Source: Actinotignum timonense (GTDB lineage: Bacteria; Actinomycetota; Actinomycetes; Actinomycetales; Actinomycetaceae). From it: DNA of 64,000 bases. Where the stretch lies: assembly GCF_030216305.1 (NCBI RefSeq), contig NZ_JASOKT010000004.1:1-64000 (forward strand), in the 5' to 3' direction. The notes under the pieces are model-generated. The model was not told the DNA's origin. It was given only the letters and a program-made list of their open reading frames with translations, and did not search any database. This document shows, piece by piece, positions 8,534-19,446 of this stretch. A program made the position numbers and the translations under genes. Within the stretch, counting starts at the first letter, position 1, and each line of letters opens with the position of its first letter.

Positions 8534-9363
8534 TTAGCATCGAGAACCTGAGTTTCAGCTACCGGCGCGGGACTCGCGCCCTCGATGATCTCAGCGTGGA
8601 GATCGGCCACGACACCATCACCGGCCTTTTCGGCCGCAACGGCTCGGGCAAATCCACGCTCGGGATGCTCATCGCCGGGCTCCTCCCGATTCGGCGCTCC
8701 CGCGGGCGCGCCGCGGGAAGCATTTTTATTGACGGGCACCCGGTGGATGAAAACCCGGAGGTCATGCCGGGGGTGGCCTATATTCCGGCCCGCGTGGAGG
8801 TGATTTCCGGTTCGCCCCTCGCCATGACGATGGATCTGTGGCGCATGGCCCGCCCCACCTGGGATGAGGATTTCGCCCGGGAGCTTTTCGAGCTTTTTGA
8901 GCTGGATCCCGCCCGCGTGATTGACGGGCTATCCGTGGGGCAGCGCTCCACATTTTCCGCGATTCTGGGCCTGGCATCGCGCTGCCCCATCACCATTTTC
9001 GATGAGGTGCACCTGGGTATGGACGCGGTGATGCGCGAGCTGTTCTACCGGGTTTTGCTCAGTGATTTCGCCGAGCACCCCCGCACCATCATCCTCTCCT
9101 CCCACCTGCTCGAGGAGGTGGAGAATCTGGTGGATACCGTGGTGTTCCTGCACCGCGGGAACCTGCTGGAAGCCGGGGATGCCGATGAGGTTCGCGCGCG
9201 CCATTCCACGGATAGCCTCGCGTCCCTCACCGATGTTTTAGTTACGACGACGCTCTCCCCCGCCCAGCGCGCCCGCCTGGCACAACCGCTGGGCGCGCAG
9301 GCGCCCCGGGCCGGAAGCACGGAAACTTCCACCCGCACTCAGATTGGAGTCGATCATGATTAA
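8530..9363 (+). CDS. ABC transporter ATP-binding protein (YtrB-like)
   Basis: A 277-aa ATPase subunit. It shows Walker A GRNGSGKST, the signature loop LSVGQRS (in place of LSGGQ), Walker B with catalytic Glu as ITIFDEV, and the H-loop His in ILSSHLLEEVE. It powers the membrane protein encoded next. The start is ATG 8530 in the ATGA overlap with the GntR gene, with GGGAGGAG upstream. Together with the YtrA-type regulator and a six-helix partner, it resembles Bacillus ytr-type transporters induced by lipid II-binding antibiotics; export or resistance is an inference. Confidence 0.9.
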   Translation: MISIENLSFSYRRGTRALDDLSVEIGHDTITGLFGRNGSGKSTLGMLIAGLLPIRRSRGRAAGSIFIDGHPVDENPEVMPGVAYIPARVEVISGSPLAMTMDLWRMARPTWDEDFARELFELFELDPARVIDGLSVGQRSTFSAILGLASRCPITIFDEVHLGMDAVMRELFYRVLLSDFAEHPRTIILSSHLLEEVENLVDTVVFLHRGNLLEAGDADEVRARHSTDSLASLTDVLVTTTLSPAQRARLAQPLGAQAPRAGSTETSTRTQIGVDHD

Positions 9364-10261
9364 GCTGTATCGCCGCGCGAACGCTCTTATCTACCTCGCG
9401 GCGCGCCGCGCGATTGGGCGGCGCGGGCCTTTCTCCTATTTTTATCGCAGTTTCTGGCTGATTGCGGGCTGTTTCCTGGTGGTGACAACGCTGCTGCTTC
9501 CCTTCACAAATATCGAGCCAGATCTGCCTATTGGAGGTATCGATAATCCCATTCTCAACTGGATTATGTGGGCTTGGTTTGTGCTGAGCGGGAGCCTCAT
9601 GTTCGGTGGGGCGATATGTACCCTCTCCATGCGGGCGCATCTGCAAGCGGGGAGCACGCGGCGGCAATTCTTCAGCAACCTGACGCGCAGCGCCGCGCGG
9701 ATGAGCGCCGAATACCTGGCGGTTACCGCCGTGATTATCCTCGTGGTGCTCACCATTGTGCGCCGCCCGGATGGTTCCTGGGCTCTGGATGCCGCGTTTT
9801 CCCCAGAAGGTACCGCCATGCGATCGGGCAGTGTGTGGTTCATGTTCCTACCTACCTGGCTCTGCTGTATGGCCTTGTTCTTCGGGGCGGTGCTGGTGAC
9901 CACCTTCCTGCTGCGCTGGTCGCTGAGCACGGTGGTACTGGCTGTCGCGGTGGTTATCGCTTTCTTCGCCGGGCTCTCCCTGCTCGGATACCTCATCGGG
10001 GTGACCGGGCTAGGTGGATTTATCTCCCGGCTCTGGAATCCCCATTGGGAAACCTTCTGCACCTGGGCCGCCCGCACCGGCACCGATTTCGCGCACTGGG
10101 TGGGGCGGGTGAGTGACTCGACCGGCTTCACGGATTTCCTTACCGCCAATCAGGGCTTCATCGGGCTACTTGCCTTCTCCCTGATCTTCGGCACCTGCGC
10201 GGTGATCGCCTGGGCGCTGGCGCGGCGTTCCACCGGGCGGCTCCATCTGCTGCGGCTCTAA
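9356..10261 (+). CDS. ABC transporter membrane protein, six helices
   Basis: A 301-aa protein with six hydrophobic segments and no large soluble domain, arranged as an ABC-2-like permease. It overlaps the ATPase gene by 8 bp. The ATG at 9356 is chosen because GGAG lies six bases before it; the frame also extends to a TTG at 9344. The N terminus is basic (KLYRRANALIYLAARRAIGRRG), consistent with a cytoplasmic start. It is the last gene of the GntR-ATPase-permease operon. No close named family could be recognised from sequence alone, so substrate and direction of transport are unknown. Confidence 0.75.
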   Translation: MIKLYRRANALIYLAARRAIGRRGPFSYFYRSFWLIAGCFLVVTTLLLPFTNIEPDLPIGGIDNPILNWIMWAWFVLSGSLMFGGAICTLSMRAHLQAGSTRRQFFSNLTRSAARMSAEYLAVTAVIILVVLTIVRRPDGSWALDAAFSPEGTAMRSGSVWFMFLPTWLCCMALFFGAVLVTTFLLRWSLSTVVLAVAVVIAFFAGLSLLGYLIGVTGLGGFISRLWNPHWETFCTWAARTGTDFAHWVGRVSDSTGFTDFLTANQGFIGLLAFSLIFGTCAVIAWALARRSTGRLHLLRL

Positions 10262-10350
10262 CTGGGAGCGGGACCTCGCTGCGGGGCGCGCAGTGGCGCG
10301 GCCCGCAGCGCCGTCGTCGTACTACCTAGGAGCAGCGCGCACGCGCGCCG

Positions 10351-10356
10351 TAGACT
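10351..10356 (+). promoter_or_regulatory. -10 element of leaderless alanine dehydrogenase gene
   Basis: TAGACT ends six bases before the ATG at 10363, so transcription should start at that ATG. No Shine-Dalgarno is present. This pattern recurs at many genes in the window. A dispersed-motif copy (minus orientation, 10315-10322) lies just upstream. Confidence 0.55.
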
Positions 10357-10362
10357 ATGCAC

Positions 10363-11502
10363 ATGATTATTGGCGTTCCCACAGAATTGAAGAATAACGA
10401 ATACCGGGTCGCGCTCACCCCGGCCGGTGCGCGCGAACTGGCCGCGGCCGGGCACACCGTCCTGGTGCAGGCCGGAGCCGGGGCAGCCTCCGGATGCGCC
10501 GACGCCGCCTACGCCGCCGCCGGGGCCCGTATCTGCCCGGACGCAGCCGAGGTGTGGGGCGCCGATGCGGTTCTCAAAGTCAAGGAACCCGAAGCGGAAG
10601 AATACGGGTATTTGCGCGACGACCTGGTGCTTTTCACCTATTTGCACCTGGCTTCCCAGCCGAAGCTCGCCCGCGCGCTCCTGGATGCCGGCACCACCGC
10701 CATCGCCTATGAAACCGTGCGGGAACGGAAAGCGCTGCCGCTGCTCGCGCCCATGAGCCGGGTGGCCGGAAAACTCGCACCCATCGTGGGCTCGCATTAC
10801 CTCCTCGACGCGCAGGGCGGGGCCGGGATTCTTATCGGCGGGGTGGCCGGAACCCGCAAGGGCAAAGTGACCGTGATCGGCGCGGGGATCGCCGGGGAAT
10901 CCGCCGCGGTTATGGCCGCCGGGATGGGCGCGAACGTAACGATTCTGGATATTAATATCGAGCGGCTCGCCCAGCTGGAAATGCGCCACGCCGGGATGCT
11001 CACCACCCTGGCCTCCACCGCGCAGACCATCGAGGAACAGGTGGCGGATGCCGATCTGGTGATCGGCACGGTGCTGGTGCCGGGTTCGCCCACCCCCAAG
11101 CTGGTGACTTCCGCGATGGTGGAAGGGATGCGCCCGGGCAGCGTGCTTGTTGATATTGCTATTGACCAGGGCGGATGCTTCGAGGATTCCCATCCCACCA
11201 CCCATGATGAGCCCACGTTCACCGTGGACGGCAAGATTTTCTATTGCGTGGCGAATATGCCCGGTGCGGTTCCGCGCACCTCCACGGAAGCTTTGACGAC
11301 GGCGACACTCCCCTACGTGGTGCGCTTGGCCGCCCAGGGGTGGCGCGCGGCCGCCAGCGCGGATCCCGGTTTCGCTAGCGGCGTGAATATTAGCGGCGGC
11401 AAAATCACCCACCGCGGGGTTTTTGATTCGCTGAGCGGGGCGCTGGGGCTGCCCGAATCTGAGTTTGACGATTCCTGCGTGTCGCAGGCAATGGCAGACT
11501 AG
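10363..11502 (+). CDS. ald: Alanine dehydrogenase
   Basis: Catalyses NAD-dependent interconversion of L-alanine and pyruvate plus ammonia; 379 aa is normal. Conserved features are the N-terminal IGVPTELKNNEYRVALTP, the Lys-containing VLKVKEP and the His-containing FTYLHLA catalytic segments, and the Rossmann motif VIGAGIAGESAAVMAAGMGA. The loop usually written MSEVAGR reads MSRVAGK here, a small deviation at a conserved spot. A promoter -10 sits six bases upstream of ATG 10363, so the mRNA is probably leaderless; ATG 10357 is the alternative. It is followed 4 bp later by nadE, which needs NAD chemistry but is otherwise unrelated. Confidence 0.93.
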   Translation: MIIGVPTELKNNEYRVALTPAGARELAAAGHTVLVQAGAGAASGCADAAYAAAGARICPDAAEVWGADAVLKVKEPEAEEYGYLRDDLVLFTYLHLASQPKLARALLDAGTTAIAYETVRERKALPLLAPMSRVAGKLAPIVGSHYLLDAQGGAGILIGGVAGTRKGKVTVIGAGIAGESAAVMAAGMGANVTILDINIERLAQLEMRHAGMLTTLASTAQTIEEQVADADLVIGTVLVPGSPTPKLVTSAMVEGMRPGSVLVDIAIDQGGCFEDSHPTTHDEPTFTVDGKIFYCVANMPGAVPRTSTEALTTATLPYVVRLAAQGWRAAASADPGFASGVNISGGKITHRGVFDSLSGALGLPESEFDDSCVSQAMAD

Positions 11503-11506
11503 ACCC

Positions 11507-13702
11507 ATGAGCGATTTCTCCTCGATTTACAGTCACGGTTACGTGCGCGTGGCCGCCTGCTCCCCGGAAGTGGTGGTGGCCGATCCGCAGCGCAACGCCC
11601 AGGCCATTATTGCGGCCGCCCGGGTGGTGAGTGCGCGGGGTGCGGTACTGGCCGTGTTCCCGGAGCTGAGCCTCACCGGGTATTCCGCGGAGGATCTGTT
11701 CCTCCAGGATGCGCTGCTGGGCGCCACCCTGGAAGCCCTGGAAACCGTGCGGGCAGCCAGTGCGGAATTCGATGCGGCCCTTATTGTGGGAGCGCCGCTG
11801 CACTGGCGCAACCGCCTCTATAATTGCGCGGTTGTGCTCCACCACGGGAATGTGCTGGGCGTGGTGCCCAAGTCCTATATCCCCAACTACCGGGAGTTTT
11901 ACGAAAAGCGGCATTTCGCTTCCGGGGCGGGGCTGCGCAATGCGGATATTGAACTGCCCGGGGTGCGCACGGATGCGCCGTGGAGCACCGGGCTTAGCGA
12001 GGAGCAGCGGGCCGAATTCGCACAAACCGAGGAAGCCTGGGCCTATACGCTGGGGCGGGATACCGTTCCCTTCGGGCCGGATCTGATTTTCTCCGCCAGT
12101 GATATTCCCGGTTTTGATTTCCACGTGGAGATCTGTGAGGACATGTGGGTGCCTATCCCGCCCTCGGCGCGCGCGGCCCTGGCCGGGGCGCAGGTGCTCG
12201 TCAATCTTTCCGGCTCCCCGGTCACGGTGGGCCGTGAAGATGACCGCGATCTGCTGATCCGCGGAGCTTCGGCACGCTGCGCGGCCGCCTATATCTACGC
12301 GGCGAATGGCGAATGGGAATCCTCCACGGATCTGGCCTGGGATGGCCAAACCGTCATCTATGAATGCGGGGAGAAAATCGCGGCCGGGCAGCGTTTTTCG
12401 GCCGGTCACAGCGCCACCCTGGGTGATATTGACCTGGATCGTATCCGCCAGGAACGCCAGCGCAACGGCTCCTTTAATGACAATGCGCTCACCCAGGGCA
12501 CCGAGCGCGATGCGTATACCAACCCGGGCACGGATTCCTTCCGCACCATTCATTTCACCGCCGGCATCCCGGATATGAGCGCGCTTGGCGCCGCGGAGCA
12601 GCGCCTGCACCGCGAAGTGGTACGTTTCCCCTTCATGGGCGGCAGCGAACGCAATCCGGATCGTGATTGCTTCGAAGCTTTCTCCATCCAGGTGTACGCG
12701 CTCATCACCCGGCTGCGGGCCACCGGCTCCGCCAAGCTGATTATCGGGGTATCCGGCGGGCTGGATTCCACGCACGCCCTACTGGTGGCTTGCCGGGCCA
12801 TGGATCTTCTGGAGCGCCCGCGCGCGGATATCCTCGCCTATACTCTGCCCGGTTTCGCTACTTCCCAGCACACCAAGAACAATGCCTATGCGCTATGCGA
12901 GGCCTTGGGTGTTCCGCTGGAGGAGATTGATATTCGCCCGGCGGCCCGGCAGATGCTGGCCGATATGGGCCATCCTTTCGCGGATGGCGAGCCGGTCTAT
13001 GACCTCACTTTTGAGAATGTGCAGGCCGGGCTGCGCACGGATTACCTGTTCCGGCTGGCCGGTTTCCACGGCGGTATCGTGCTGGGCACCGGAGATCTTT
13101 CCGAGCTCGCCCTCGGGTGGTGCACCTTCGGGGTGGGTGACCATATGAGTCACTACAACGTGAATGCCGGGATGCCGAAAACCTTTATGCAGCACGTGCT
13201 GCGGTGGATGGCTCGCCAGGACTTCCTAGCCGGCGCGGCGGCGCAGGCTCTCACGGATATTCTCAATACTGAGATTTCCCCGGAGCTGGTTCCCGCGGAT
13301 GCCGGTGGGGCGCTGCAATCCACCCAGGAGAAAATCGGCCCCTACGAACTCCAGGATTTCACCCTTTACTTCGCCTTGCGTTACGGTTTCCTGCCCTCGA
13401 AAATTGCTTTCCTGGCCCGGGAAGCCTGGGGGGATGCTTCCCGCGGTTTCTGGCCGGAAGGTATTGAGGGGGATGCTCGCCACGCCTATAGTCTGGCGGA
13501 GATCAAGAAATGGATGGAGCTGTTCTACCGCCGGTTCTTCTCCCAGCAATTCAAACGTTCCACTCTCCCCAACGGCCCGAAGATCCTTTCGGGTGGCTCG
13601 CTTTCCCCGCGCGGGGATTGGCGCATGCCGTCCGATGCCACCAGCCGGGTGTGGCTGGCCGATCTGGAGAATATCCCCGATATCCCAACGGAGGACACAT
13701 GA
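11507..13702 (+). CDS. nadE: Glutamine-dependent NAD+ synthetase
   Basis: Final step of NAD synthesis: amidates deamido-NAD using glutamine and ATP. The 731-aa chain has an N-terminal nitrilase-type glutaminase (residues ~1-290) with Glu in FPELSLTGYS, Lys in VVPKSYIPNYREF and the nucleophile Cys in VEICEDMWVP. The C-terminal synthetase has the ATP pyrophosphatase loop SGGLDST at ~416 and GTGDLSELALGW. The ATG at 11507 is four bases after the alanine dehydrogenase stop; earlier in-frame codons lie inside that gene and were discarded. CAGACT six bases before the ATG may be a -10 for a leaderless transcript. It is slightly longer than the usual ~680 aa. Confidence 0.95.
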   Translation: MSDFSSIYSHGYVRVAACSPEVVVADPQRNAQAIIAAARVVSARGAVLAVFPELSLTGYSAEDLFLQDALLGATLEALETVRAASAEFDAALIVGAPLHWRNRLYNCAVVLHHGNVLGVVPKSYIPNYREFYEKRHFASGAGLRNADIELPGVRTDAPWSTGLSEEQRAEFAQTEEAWAYTLGRDTVPFGPDLIFSASDIPGFDFHVEICEDMWVPIPPSARAALAGAQVLVNLSGSPVTVGREDDRDLLIRGASARCAAAYIYAANGEWESSTDLAWDGQTVIYECGEKIAAGQRFSAGHSATLGDIDLDRIRQERQRNGSFNDNALTQGTERDAYTNPGTDSFRTIHFTAGIPDMSALGAAEQRLHREVVRFPFMGGSERNPDRDCFEAFSIQVYALITRLRATGSAKLIIGVSGGLDSTHALLVACRAMDLLERPRADILAYTLPGFATSQHTKNNAYALCEALGVPLEEIDIRPAARQMLADMGHPFADGEPVYDLTFENVQAGLRTDYLFRLAGFHGGIVLGTGDLSELALGWCTFGVGDHMSHYNVNAGMPKTFMQHVLRWMARQDFLAGAAAQALTDILNTEISPELVPADAGGALQSTQEKIGPYELQDFTLYFALRYGFLPSKIAFLAREAWGDASRGFWPEGIEGDARHAYSLAEIKKWMELFYRRFFSQQFKRSTLPNGPKILSGGSLSPRGDWRMPSDATSRVWLADLENIPDIPTEDT

Positions 13703-14130
13703 TTTCCCTGCAAGAAAATGTGACCGAGGATTTCCTGGCTGCCTGCCAGCGCCTCATCCCGCAGCTTTCTTCGAGCAGCGCTCCGCTTTCGCGCGGTGCT
13801 GCGGAGGAATTGCTCGCCCAGCCCGGGGTGTACCAATTGGTGTACCGGGTGGAGGAAGGTGCCCCGATCCTCGGGATGCTCACCCTCGTCACCTTCCAGA
13901 TTCCCACCGGCACCCGGGCCTGGATTGAAGACGTAGTGGTCGACGACGCCGCCCGCGGCCACGGCGCCGGCCAGCAACTCGTGGAAGCCGCCGTGGTGTA
14001 CGCGGCGAAGCTCGGCGTGAAATCGGTGGATTTGACTTCGCGGCCCAGCCGGGAAGCCGCGAACCGGCTCTACCGGCGTTGCGGTTTCGAAGCGCGGGAT
14101 ACCAACGTGTATCGGTATCACGCGCAGTAA
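13699..14130 (+). CDS. GNAT family N-acetyltransferase
   Basis: A 143-aa acetyltransferase with the acetyl-CoA binding motif A as VVVDDAARGHGAGQQL and a C-terminal RLYRRCGFEARDTNVYRY typical of GNAT enzymes. The acceptor substrate is unknown. It overlaps the nadE stop by four bases (ATGA) with GGAGG upstream, so translation is coupled to nadE; the frame is open further upstream but that part lies within nadE. There is no sign of regulation of its own. It ends 25 bp before the convergent guaB3. Confidence 0.85.
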   Translation: MISLQENVTEDFLAACQRLIPQLSSSSAPLSRGAAEELLAQPGVYQLVYRVEEGAPILGMLTLVTFQIPTGTRAWIEDVVVDDAARGHGAGQQLVEAAVVYAAKLGVKSVDLTSRPSREAANRLYRRCGFEARDTNVYRYHAQ

Positions 14131-14155
14131 AAGCAGTGCGCGGTAGCGAGCGCGC

Positions 14156-15271
14156 CTAGCGCCGGGTGACCACCAGCTGGGCGCGCTGGAATTCCTTGCA
14201 ATCGGAGTAGCCATTAGCGGCCATCGCGTGGCGCAAGGCCCCCATAATATTGGTGTGCCCGCGGGCGCTCGAGGTGGGGCCCACCAGGATTTCTTCCAGT
14301 GTGCCAGCGGTGCCCACATAAACGCGTTCCCCGCGCGGGAGGCGCGGGTGGCGGGCTTCGGGGCCCCAATGCCAGCCACGCCCGGGTGCTTCGCTTGCCC
14401 GCGCCAGGATAGTTCCGAGCATCACACCGTCTGCCCCGCAAGCCAGGGCTTTAATGAGATCCCCGGAGCTGCCCACCGAGCCGTCCGCGATCACATGAAC
14501 GTAGCGCCCGCCCGATTCGTCGAGGTAGTCCCGGCGGGCGGCCGCGATATCGGCTATCGTCGTCGCCATCGGGGCAGCGATCCCCACGGTACGTAACGTC
14601 GCAGAAGCGGCCCCTCCCCCGTAACCGGCCAGCACCCCGGCCGCGCCGGTACGCATAAGGTGGAGCGCGCTCTGGTAGGTGACCGCGCCGCCCACCAGCA
14701 CCGGAATATCAAGATCGTAAATAAGGCCGCGCAGGTTGAGCGGTTCGCGGGTGGTAGATACATGCTCGGCGCTCACCGTGGTGCCGCGGATGACCAGGAG
14801 GTCCAGGCCGGCATCGGCGGCCGGCGGCACAATTTCTTTCGCGTGGCCCGGCGAACAGGCCCCGGCCACGGTAATTCCGGCGGCCCGCAGCTGCGCCACC
14901 CGGTAGCGCACCAGGCCGGTATCGATGGAGCGCTCGGCGTAGATCTGCTGGAGGCGCGCGGTGGCGGATTCGGCAGGCAGGGCGGCGATTTCTTCGTATA
15001 GCGGGGTGGGATCCTCGTAGCGGGTCCACAGGCCCTCAAGGTCCGCCACGCCCAATCCCCCGGCCCGCCCCAGGCGGATCATCATATCCGGGGAAGCCAC
15101 CGAATCCATGGGTGCGCTGAGTACCGGAATATCGAGGTGGTAGGCGTCCAGCTGCCAGGCAGTGGAGACTTCGCGAACGTCCCGGGTGCGCCGGGTGGGC
15201 ACAATTGCGACGTCGTCAAAGGTATAAGCTATCCGCGCGCGTTTGCCGCGCCCAATCTCGATTTCGCTCAC
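14156..15271 (-). CDS. GuaB3 family IMP dehydrogenase-related protein
   Basis: A 371-aa TIM-barrel protein of the IMPDH/GMP reductase superfamily, the GuaB3 branch common in actinobacteria, without CBS domains. It begins SEIEIGRGKRARIAYTFDDV and has the barrel motifs VLSAPMDSV, VRGLIYDLDIPVLVGG-like strands and IADGSVGSSGDLIKALACGADGVMLG. The active-site loop, where classical IMPDH has a Cys in GxxCxT, reads GYGGGAASATLRTVGI, with no Cys. The start is GTG 15271: TAAAGT lies seven bases upstream, pointing to a leaderless mRNA; GTG 15280 is the alternative. True guaB is about 2.5 kb away on the same strand. Confidence 0.88.
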   Translation of the reverse strand: MSEIEIGRGKRARIAYTFDDVAIVPTRRTRDVREVSTAWQLDAYHLDIPVLSAPMDSVASPDMMIRLGRAGGLGVADLEGLWTRYEDPTPLYEEIAALPAESATARLQQIYAERSIDTGLVRYRVAQLRAAGITVAGACSPGHAKEIVPPAADAGLDLLVIRGTTVSAEHVSTTREPLNLRGLIYDLDIPVLVGGAVTYQSALHLMRTGAAGVLAGYGGGAASATLRTVGIAAPMATTIADIAAARRDYLDESGGRYVHVIADGSVGSSGDLIKALACGADGVMLGTILARASEAPGRGWHWGPEARHPRLPRGERVYVGTAGTLEEILVGPTSSARGHTNIMGALRHAMAANGYSDCKEFQRAQLVVTRR

Positions 15272-15389
15272 GCTCTCCACTTTACCGGCAAAGAAAGGCG
15301 CGCGACCGGGCCGCGGTGCACATCCGCGCGGCTTAGGTAGTGGAGCGCGGGGCCGCAGCCCCGATTCACCCGGCTACAGCGTCACGCTC

Positions 15390-16643
15390 CTACCTCGTTT
15401 CCGCACCTAGCACGCGGGCGAGGAAGCGCGGCGCGAACGTCTTTTCGTAGGTGCCTACAAATTCCTCGACCTGCCCGTTGAGCCAGCGCTTGAAAGCGAG
15501 GATATTGGCATCGGCCGCATCCTCGGAAAAGTCCCCGGAAATCCCGAACGTATTGTAGATATCCAGGCCCTCGTCGCAAGCGTATTTGAACATAGCACGT
15601 TCAACCGGGTAGTCGCGCGCGTAGGCGGAGAGCGTTTTATCCATCCCGCCCAGCAGCAAAATGAGTTCGGAACCGACCCGGAATCCGAGCGCCGCGTTGA
15701 AGGGAATCTCCGCGTCGCCGCGCTCGGCCAGGGTTTCGCGCGCCATCTCTTCCTGACCGTCAAGCACCTCCAGGCGCTGAGCGGTCTGCTCAAGTTCACG
15801 ATCCCGCGCTTTAGTTTCTTTGCGCCCGCGCAGTACCTCAATCCGCTCATGTACCTCCGCGCGTTCGGCTGCGATCTGGTCGAGGTAGCGGCGCGGGGAC
15901 ACATAGGCCACCGCGAGCAGCGCGCGTTCGGGGCCCATTTCCGCCATGAGGTCGCGGTAGAAACGCACCGCGGAGGCCGAGAGCTCCGGCATTCCGTCGG
16001 TGCGGTCCCGGGTGCTCGCGTAGAGCTGCGCGAATACCTCGAAATCTTCCGGCCCGAGGAAACGGGTCTGCACCCCGTAGCGGTTTTCGTTATTGAAACG
16101 ACGACGCAGCCCCTTGGCAAGGGTGGCTTTGGCTTCTTCGAAGTTCATCCCGGAGATGGTTTTGGTGTAAATCCAGCGCAGCTGAATATCGGAGCGTTCC
16201 CCGAATTCATAAGGAAGGTGGCGCCAGCCATCGCGTTCCAAAGCGTGGGAGACCGCGCCAGCCACCGGGTTATCTTCCAGGGGCGTAATATCCGTGTACC
16301 AGCGGCGCGCCAAAATCGGGTTAATCCGAGCGGTGAGCAGGCGCGGCTGGGAAGCGAAATGCCGGTTGAGCCCGCTGAAGAAAGCGGAAACAACCTCGCT
16401 GCGGCTCCAATCTAAGGTGGGCCCGTAGGCGAGGGAAGCCCGGGTGAAAATCTTTTTCCAGGGTTGGTACATAATGAGACCGGCCCCGCAAATCGTGCCG
16501 GTGGCATCGCGCACGCCCACGTATTCCACCCGGTAGCCTTCGGCCTGGCGCACCCGCCCGTAGCTCACCGTTTGGGAGAGGAAACACCGTTGAGCGTTCA
16601 TATATGCTTCATATTCATTTTCTGAGAGCACCGCAAAGTCCAT
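15390..16643 (-). CDS. FemAB-type peptidoglycan bridge aminoacyltransferase
   Basis: A 417-aa cytoplasmic protein of the FemX/FemAB (MurM-like) family, which adds amino acids from aminoacyl-tRNA to the lipid II stem peptide to build the interpeptide bridge. Two GNAT-like halves are visible; between them (about 255-310) lies a highly charged coiled coil (DQIAAERAEVHERIEVLRGR and following), typical for these enzymes. Near the C terminus VERAMFKYACDEGLDIYNTFGISG matches the conserved FemAB region. The start ATG 16643 has AAGGGA upstream. Which residue it adds is unknown. An AT-rich 90-bp stretch upstream (16730-16790) probably holds its promoter. Confidence 0.85.
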   Translation of the reverse strand: MDFAVLSENEYEAYMNAQRCFLSQTVSYGRVRQAEGYRVEYVGVRDATGTICGAGLIMYQPWKKIFTRASLAYGPTLDWSRSEVVSAFFSGLNRHFASQPRLLTARINPILARRWYTDITPLEDNPVAGAVSHALERDGWRHLPYEFGERSDIQLRWIYTKTISGMNFEEAKATLAKGLRRRFNNENRYGVQTRFLGPEDFEVFAQLYASTRDRTDGMPELSASAVRFYRDLMAEMGPERALLAVAYVSPRRYLDQIAAERAEVHERIEVLRGRKETKARDRELEQTAQRLEVLDGQEEMARETLAERGDAEIPFNAALGFRVGSELILLLGGMDKTLSAYARDYPVERAMFKYACDEGLDIYNTFGISGDFSEDAADANILAFKRWLNGQVEEFVGTYEKTFAPRFLARVLGAETR

Positions 16644-16884
16644 AGCTTCCCTTTCGCGCCACGGCGGTGAGCTGCACAAACCGCCCCGACCTTTTCCGAA
16701 CTGACCCAGGCTGTTACCTTGCCTCGCAGAATTTTACCGAGTCTTCATTAAAGTAACTTAAGCTGATTTAAACCTGGGAACGCACCGCGGGTCTTTTGGG
16801 ACCAATTTTTGTGTCGTAGGGGCGGATTAGACTACGAAGCACCAGCACAGGAGCGCGGCGCGGGCCGCGGAAAGGATGGGAACC

Positions 16885-17571
16885 GTGTGGACCACGCTGC
16901 CGCTTATCGGCTTTGATACAGAAACAACCGGGGTAGATCCCCGGCGTGATCGCCTCGTCACCTGCTCGCTCGTGCGGGTGGATAGTGAGGGAACCTCGCG
17001 GCGGTATTGGCTGGCTGATCCCGGGGTGGATATTCCGGAAGCCGCCAGCCAGGTACATGGCATTACTACGGAGCAAGCCCGCGCGGAGGGCCGCCCCATC
17101 GCGGAAGTGCTCGGTGAGATCGCGGATATTTTGGGGGCGCAACTAGCAGCCGGCCAGCCGGTGGTGGCTTTTAATGCCTCCTATGATTTCACCCTGCTCG
17201 AAAGTGAGCTGGCCCGCCACGGGCTCCCCACCCTCAGCCAGCGCCTGGGTGGTGAGATTTTCCCGGTTATCGATCCTTACCTGCTGGATCGCGGGGTGGA
17301 TCGCTACCGCAAGGGGAAGCGCCGCCTGGAAAACCTCGTCATGCACTACGGGGTATTCCAGGATGATTCTTTCCATAATGCGGAAGCGGATGTAGTGGCA
17401 ACACTGCGGGTACTCGGTGCCATGTTGGAGAAATTCCCCCAGCTGCGGGAAAAGGAGCTGCGGGAAATCGTGGATATTCAGATCGGGGCCGAACGCGAAT
17501 TCCAAGAGTTTTTGCGCGAAGTAGGCCGCTCGGATGGTCCCAAGGAAGGCTGGCCCGTCCCGCGCTCATAG
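16885..17571 (+). CDS. DnaQ-like 3'-5' exonuclease (DEDDh)
   Basis: A stand-alone exonuclease of 228 aa. Motif ExoI is IGFDTETTG, ExoII AFNASYDFTLL, and ExoIII HNAEADVVAT with the catalytic His, making it a DEDDh nuclease. Family members act in proofreading or DNA repair, or as RNase T-like enzymes; it has no helicase, BRCT or polymerase domain, so the exact role is open. The start GTG 16885 has AAAGG at a good distance, whereas ATG 16876 directly abuts that site. It is divergent from the FemAB-like gene; TAGACT at 16828-16833 is a candidate -10. Confidence 0.88.
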   Translation: MWTTLPLIGFDTETTGVDPRRDRLVTCSLVRVDSEGTSRRYWLADPGVDIPEAASQVHGITTEQARAEGRPIAEVLGEIADILGAQLAAGQPVVAFNASYDFTLLESELARHGLPTLSQRLGGEIFPVIDPYLLDRGVDRYRKGKRRLENLVMHYGVFQDDSFHNAEADVVATLRVLGAMLEKFPQLREKELREIVDIQIGAEREFQEFLREVGRSDGPKEGWPVPRS

Positions 17572-17671
17572 TGCTCACGGGTCGCGTTGTTGGTCCGGAT
17601 GGGCGAACCCGACCGGACCACGCATCATCCGGTACCCGCATAAGCTCAGCCACGCGGGAGCCGGGCTGCGG

Positions 17672-17728
17672 CGTCGTACCTTCCGGCACATAGCGAAAGG
17701 CCGGGAACGCACTCTTACGTTCCCGGCC
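17672..17728 (-). terminator. Terminator between exonuclease and guaB, with dispersed motif
   Basis: A perfect 11-bp stem GGCCGGGAACG/CGTTCCCGGCC (17699-17709 and 17718-17728) with an 8-nt loop. Read on the minus strand it is followed by TTTCGC, so it should terminate guaB and may also stop the convergent exonuclease transcript. A copy of the dispersed motif (minus orientation, 17672-17679) lies directly beyond it. Confidence 0.7.
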
Positions 17729-17791
17729 CTCACTACCACCCCAGCCCTACCGCTCACGGCAACGGGCTAAAGGAGGTATGAGTATGAATAT

Positions 17792-19335
<1,544 letters not shown>

Positions 19336-19446
19336 TGTGGCCGGCACGCGAAAATCAACACAGCTCGCGCGTGCATACCCAACCGGCAGGCACATAGACA
19401 CAAGCCCAGCTCACAGGCCCGTGACTAGCAACTCACCCGTGCGCAA

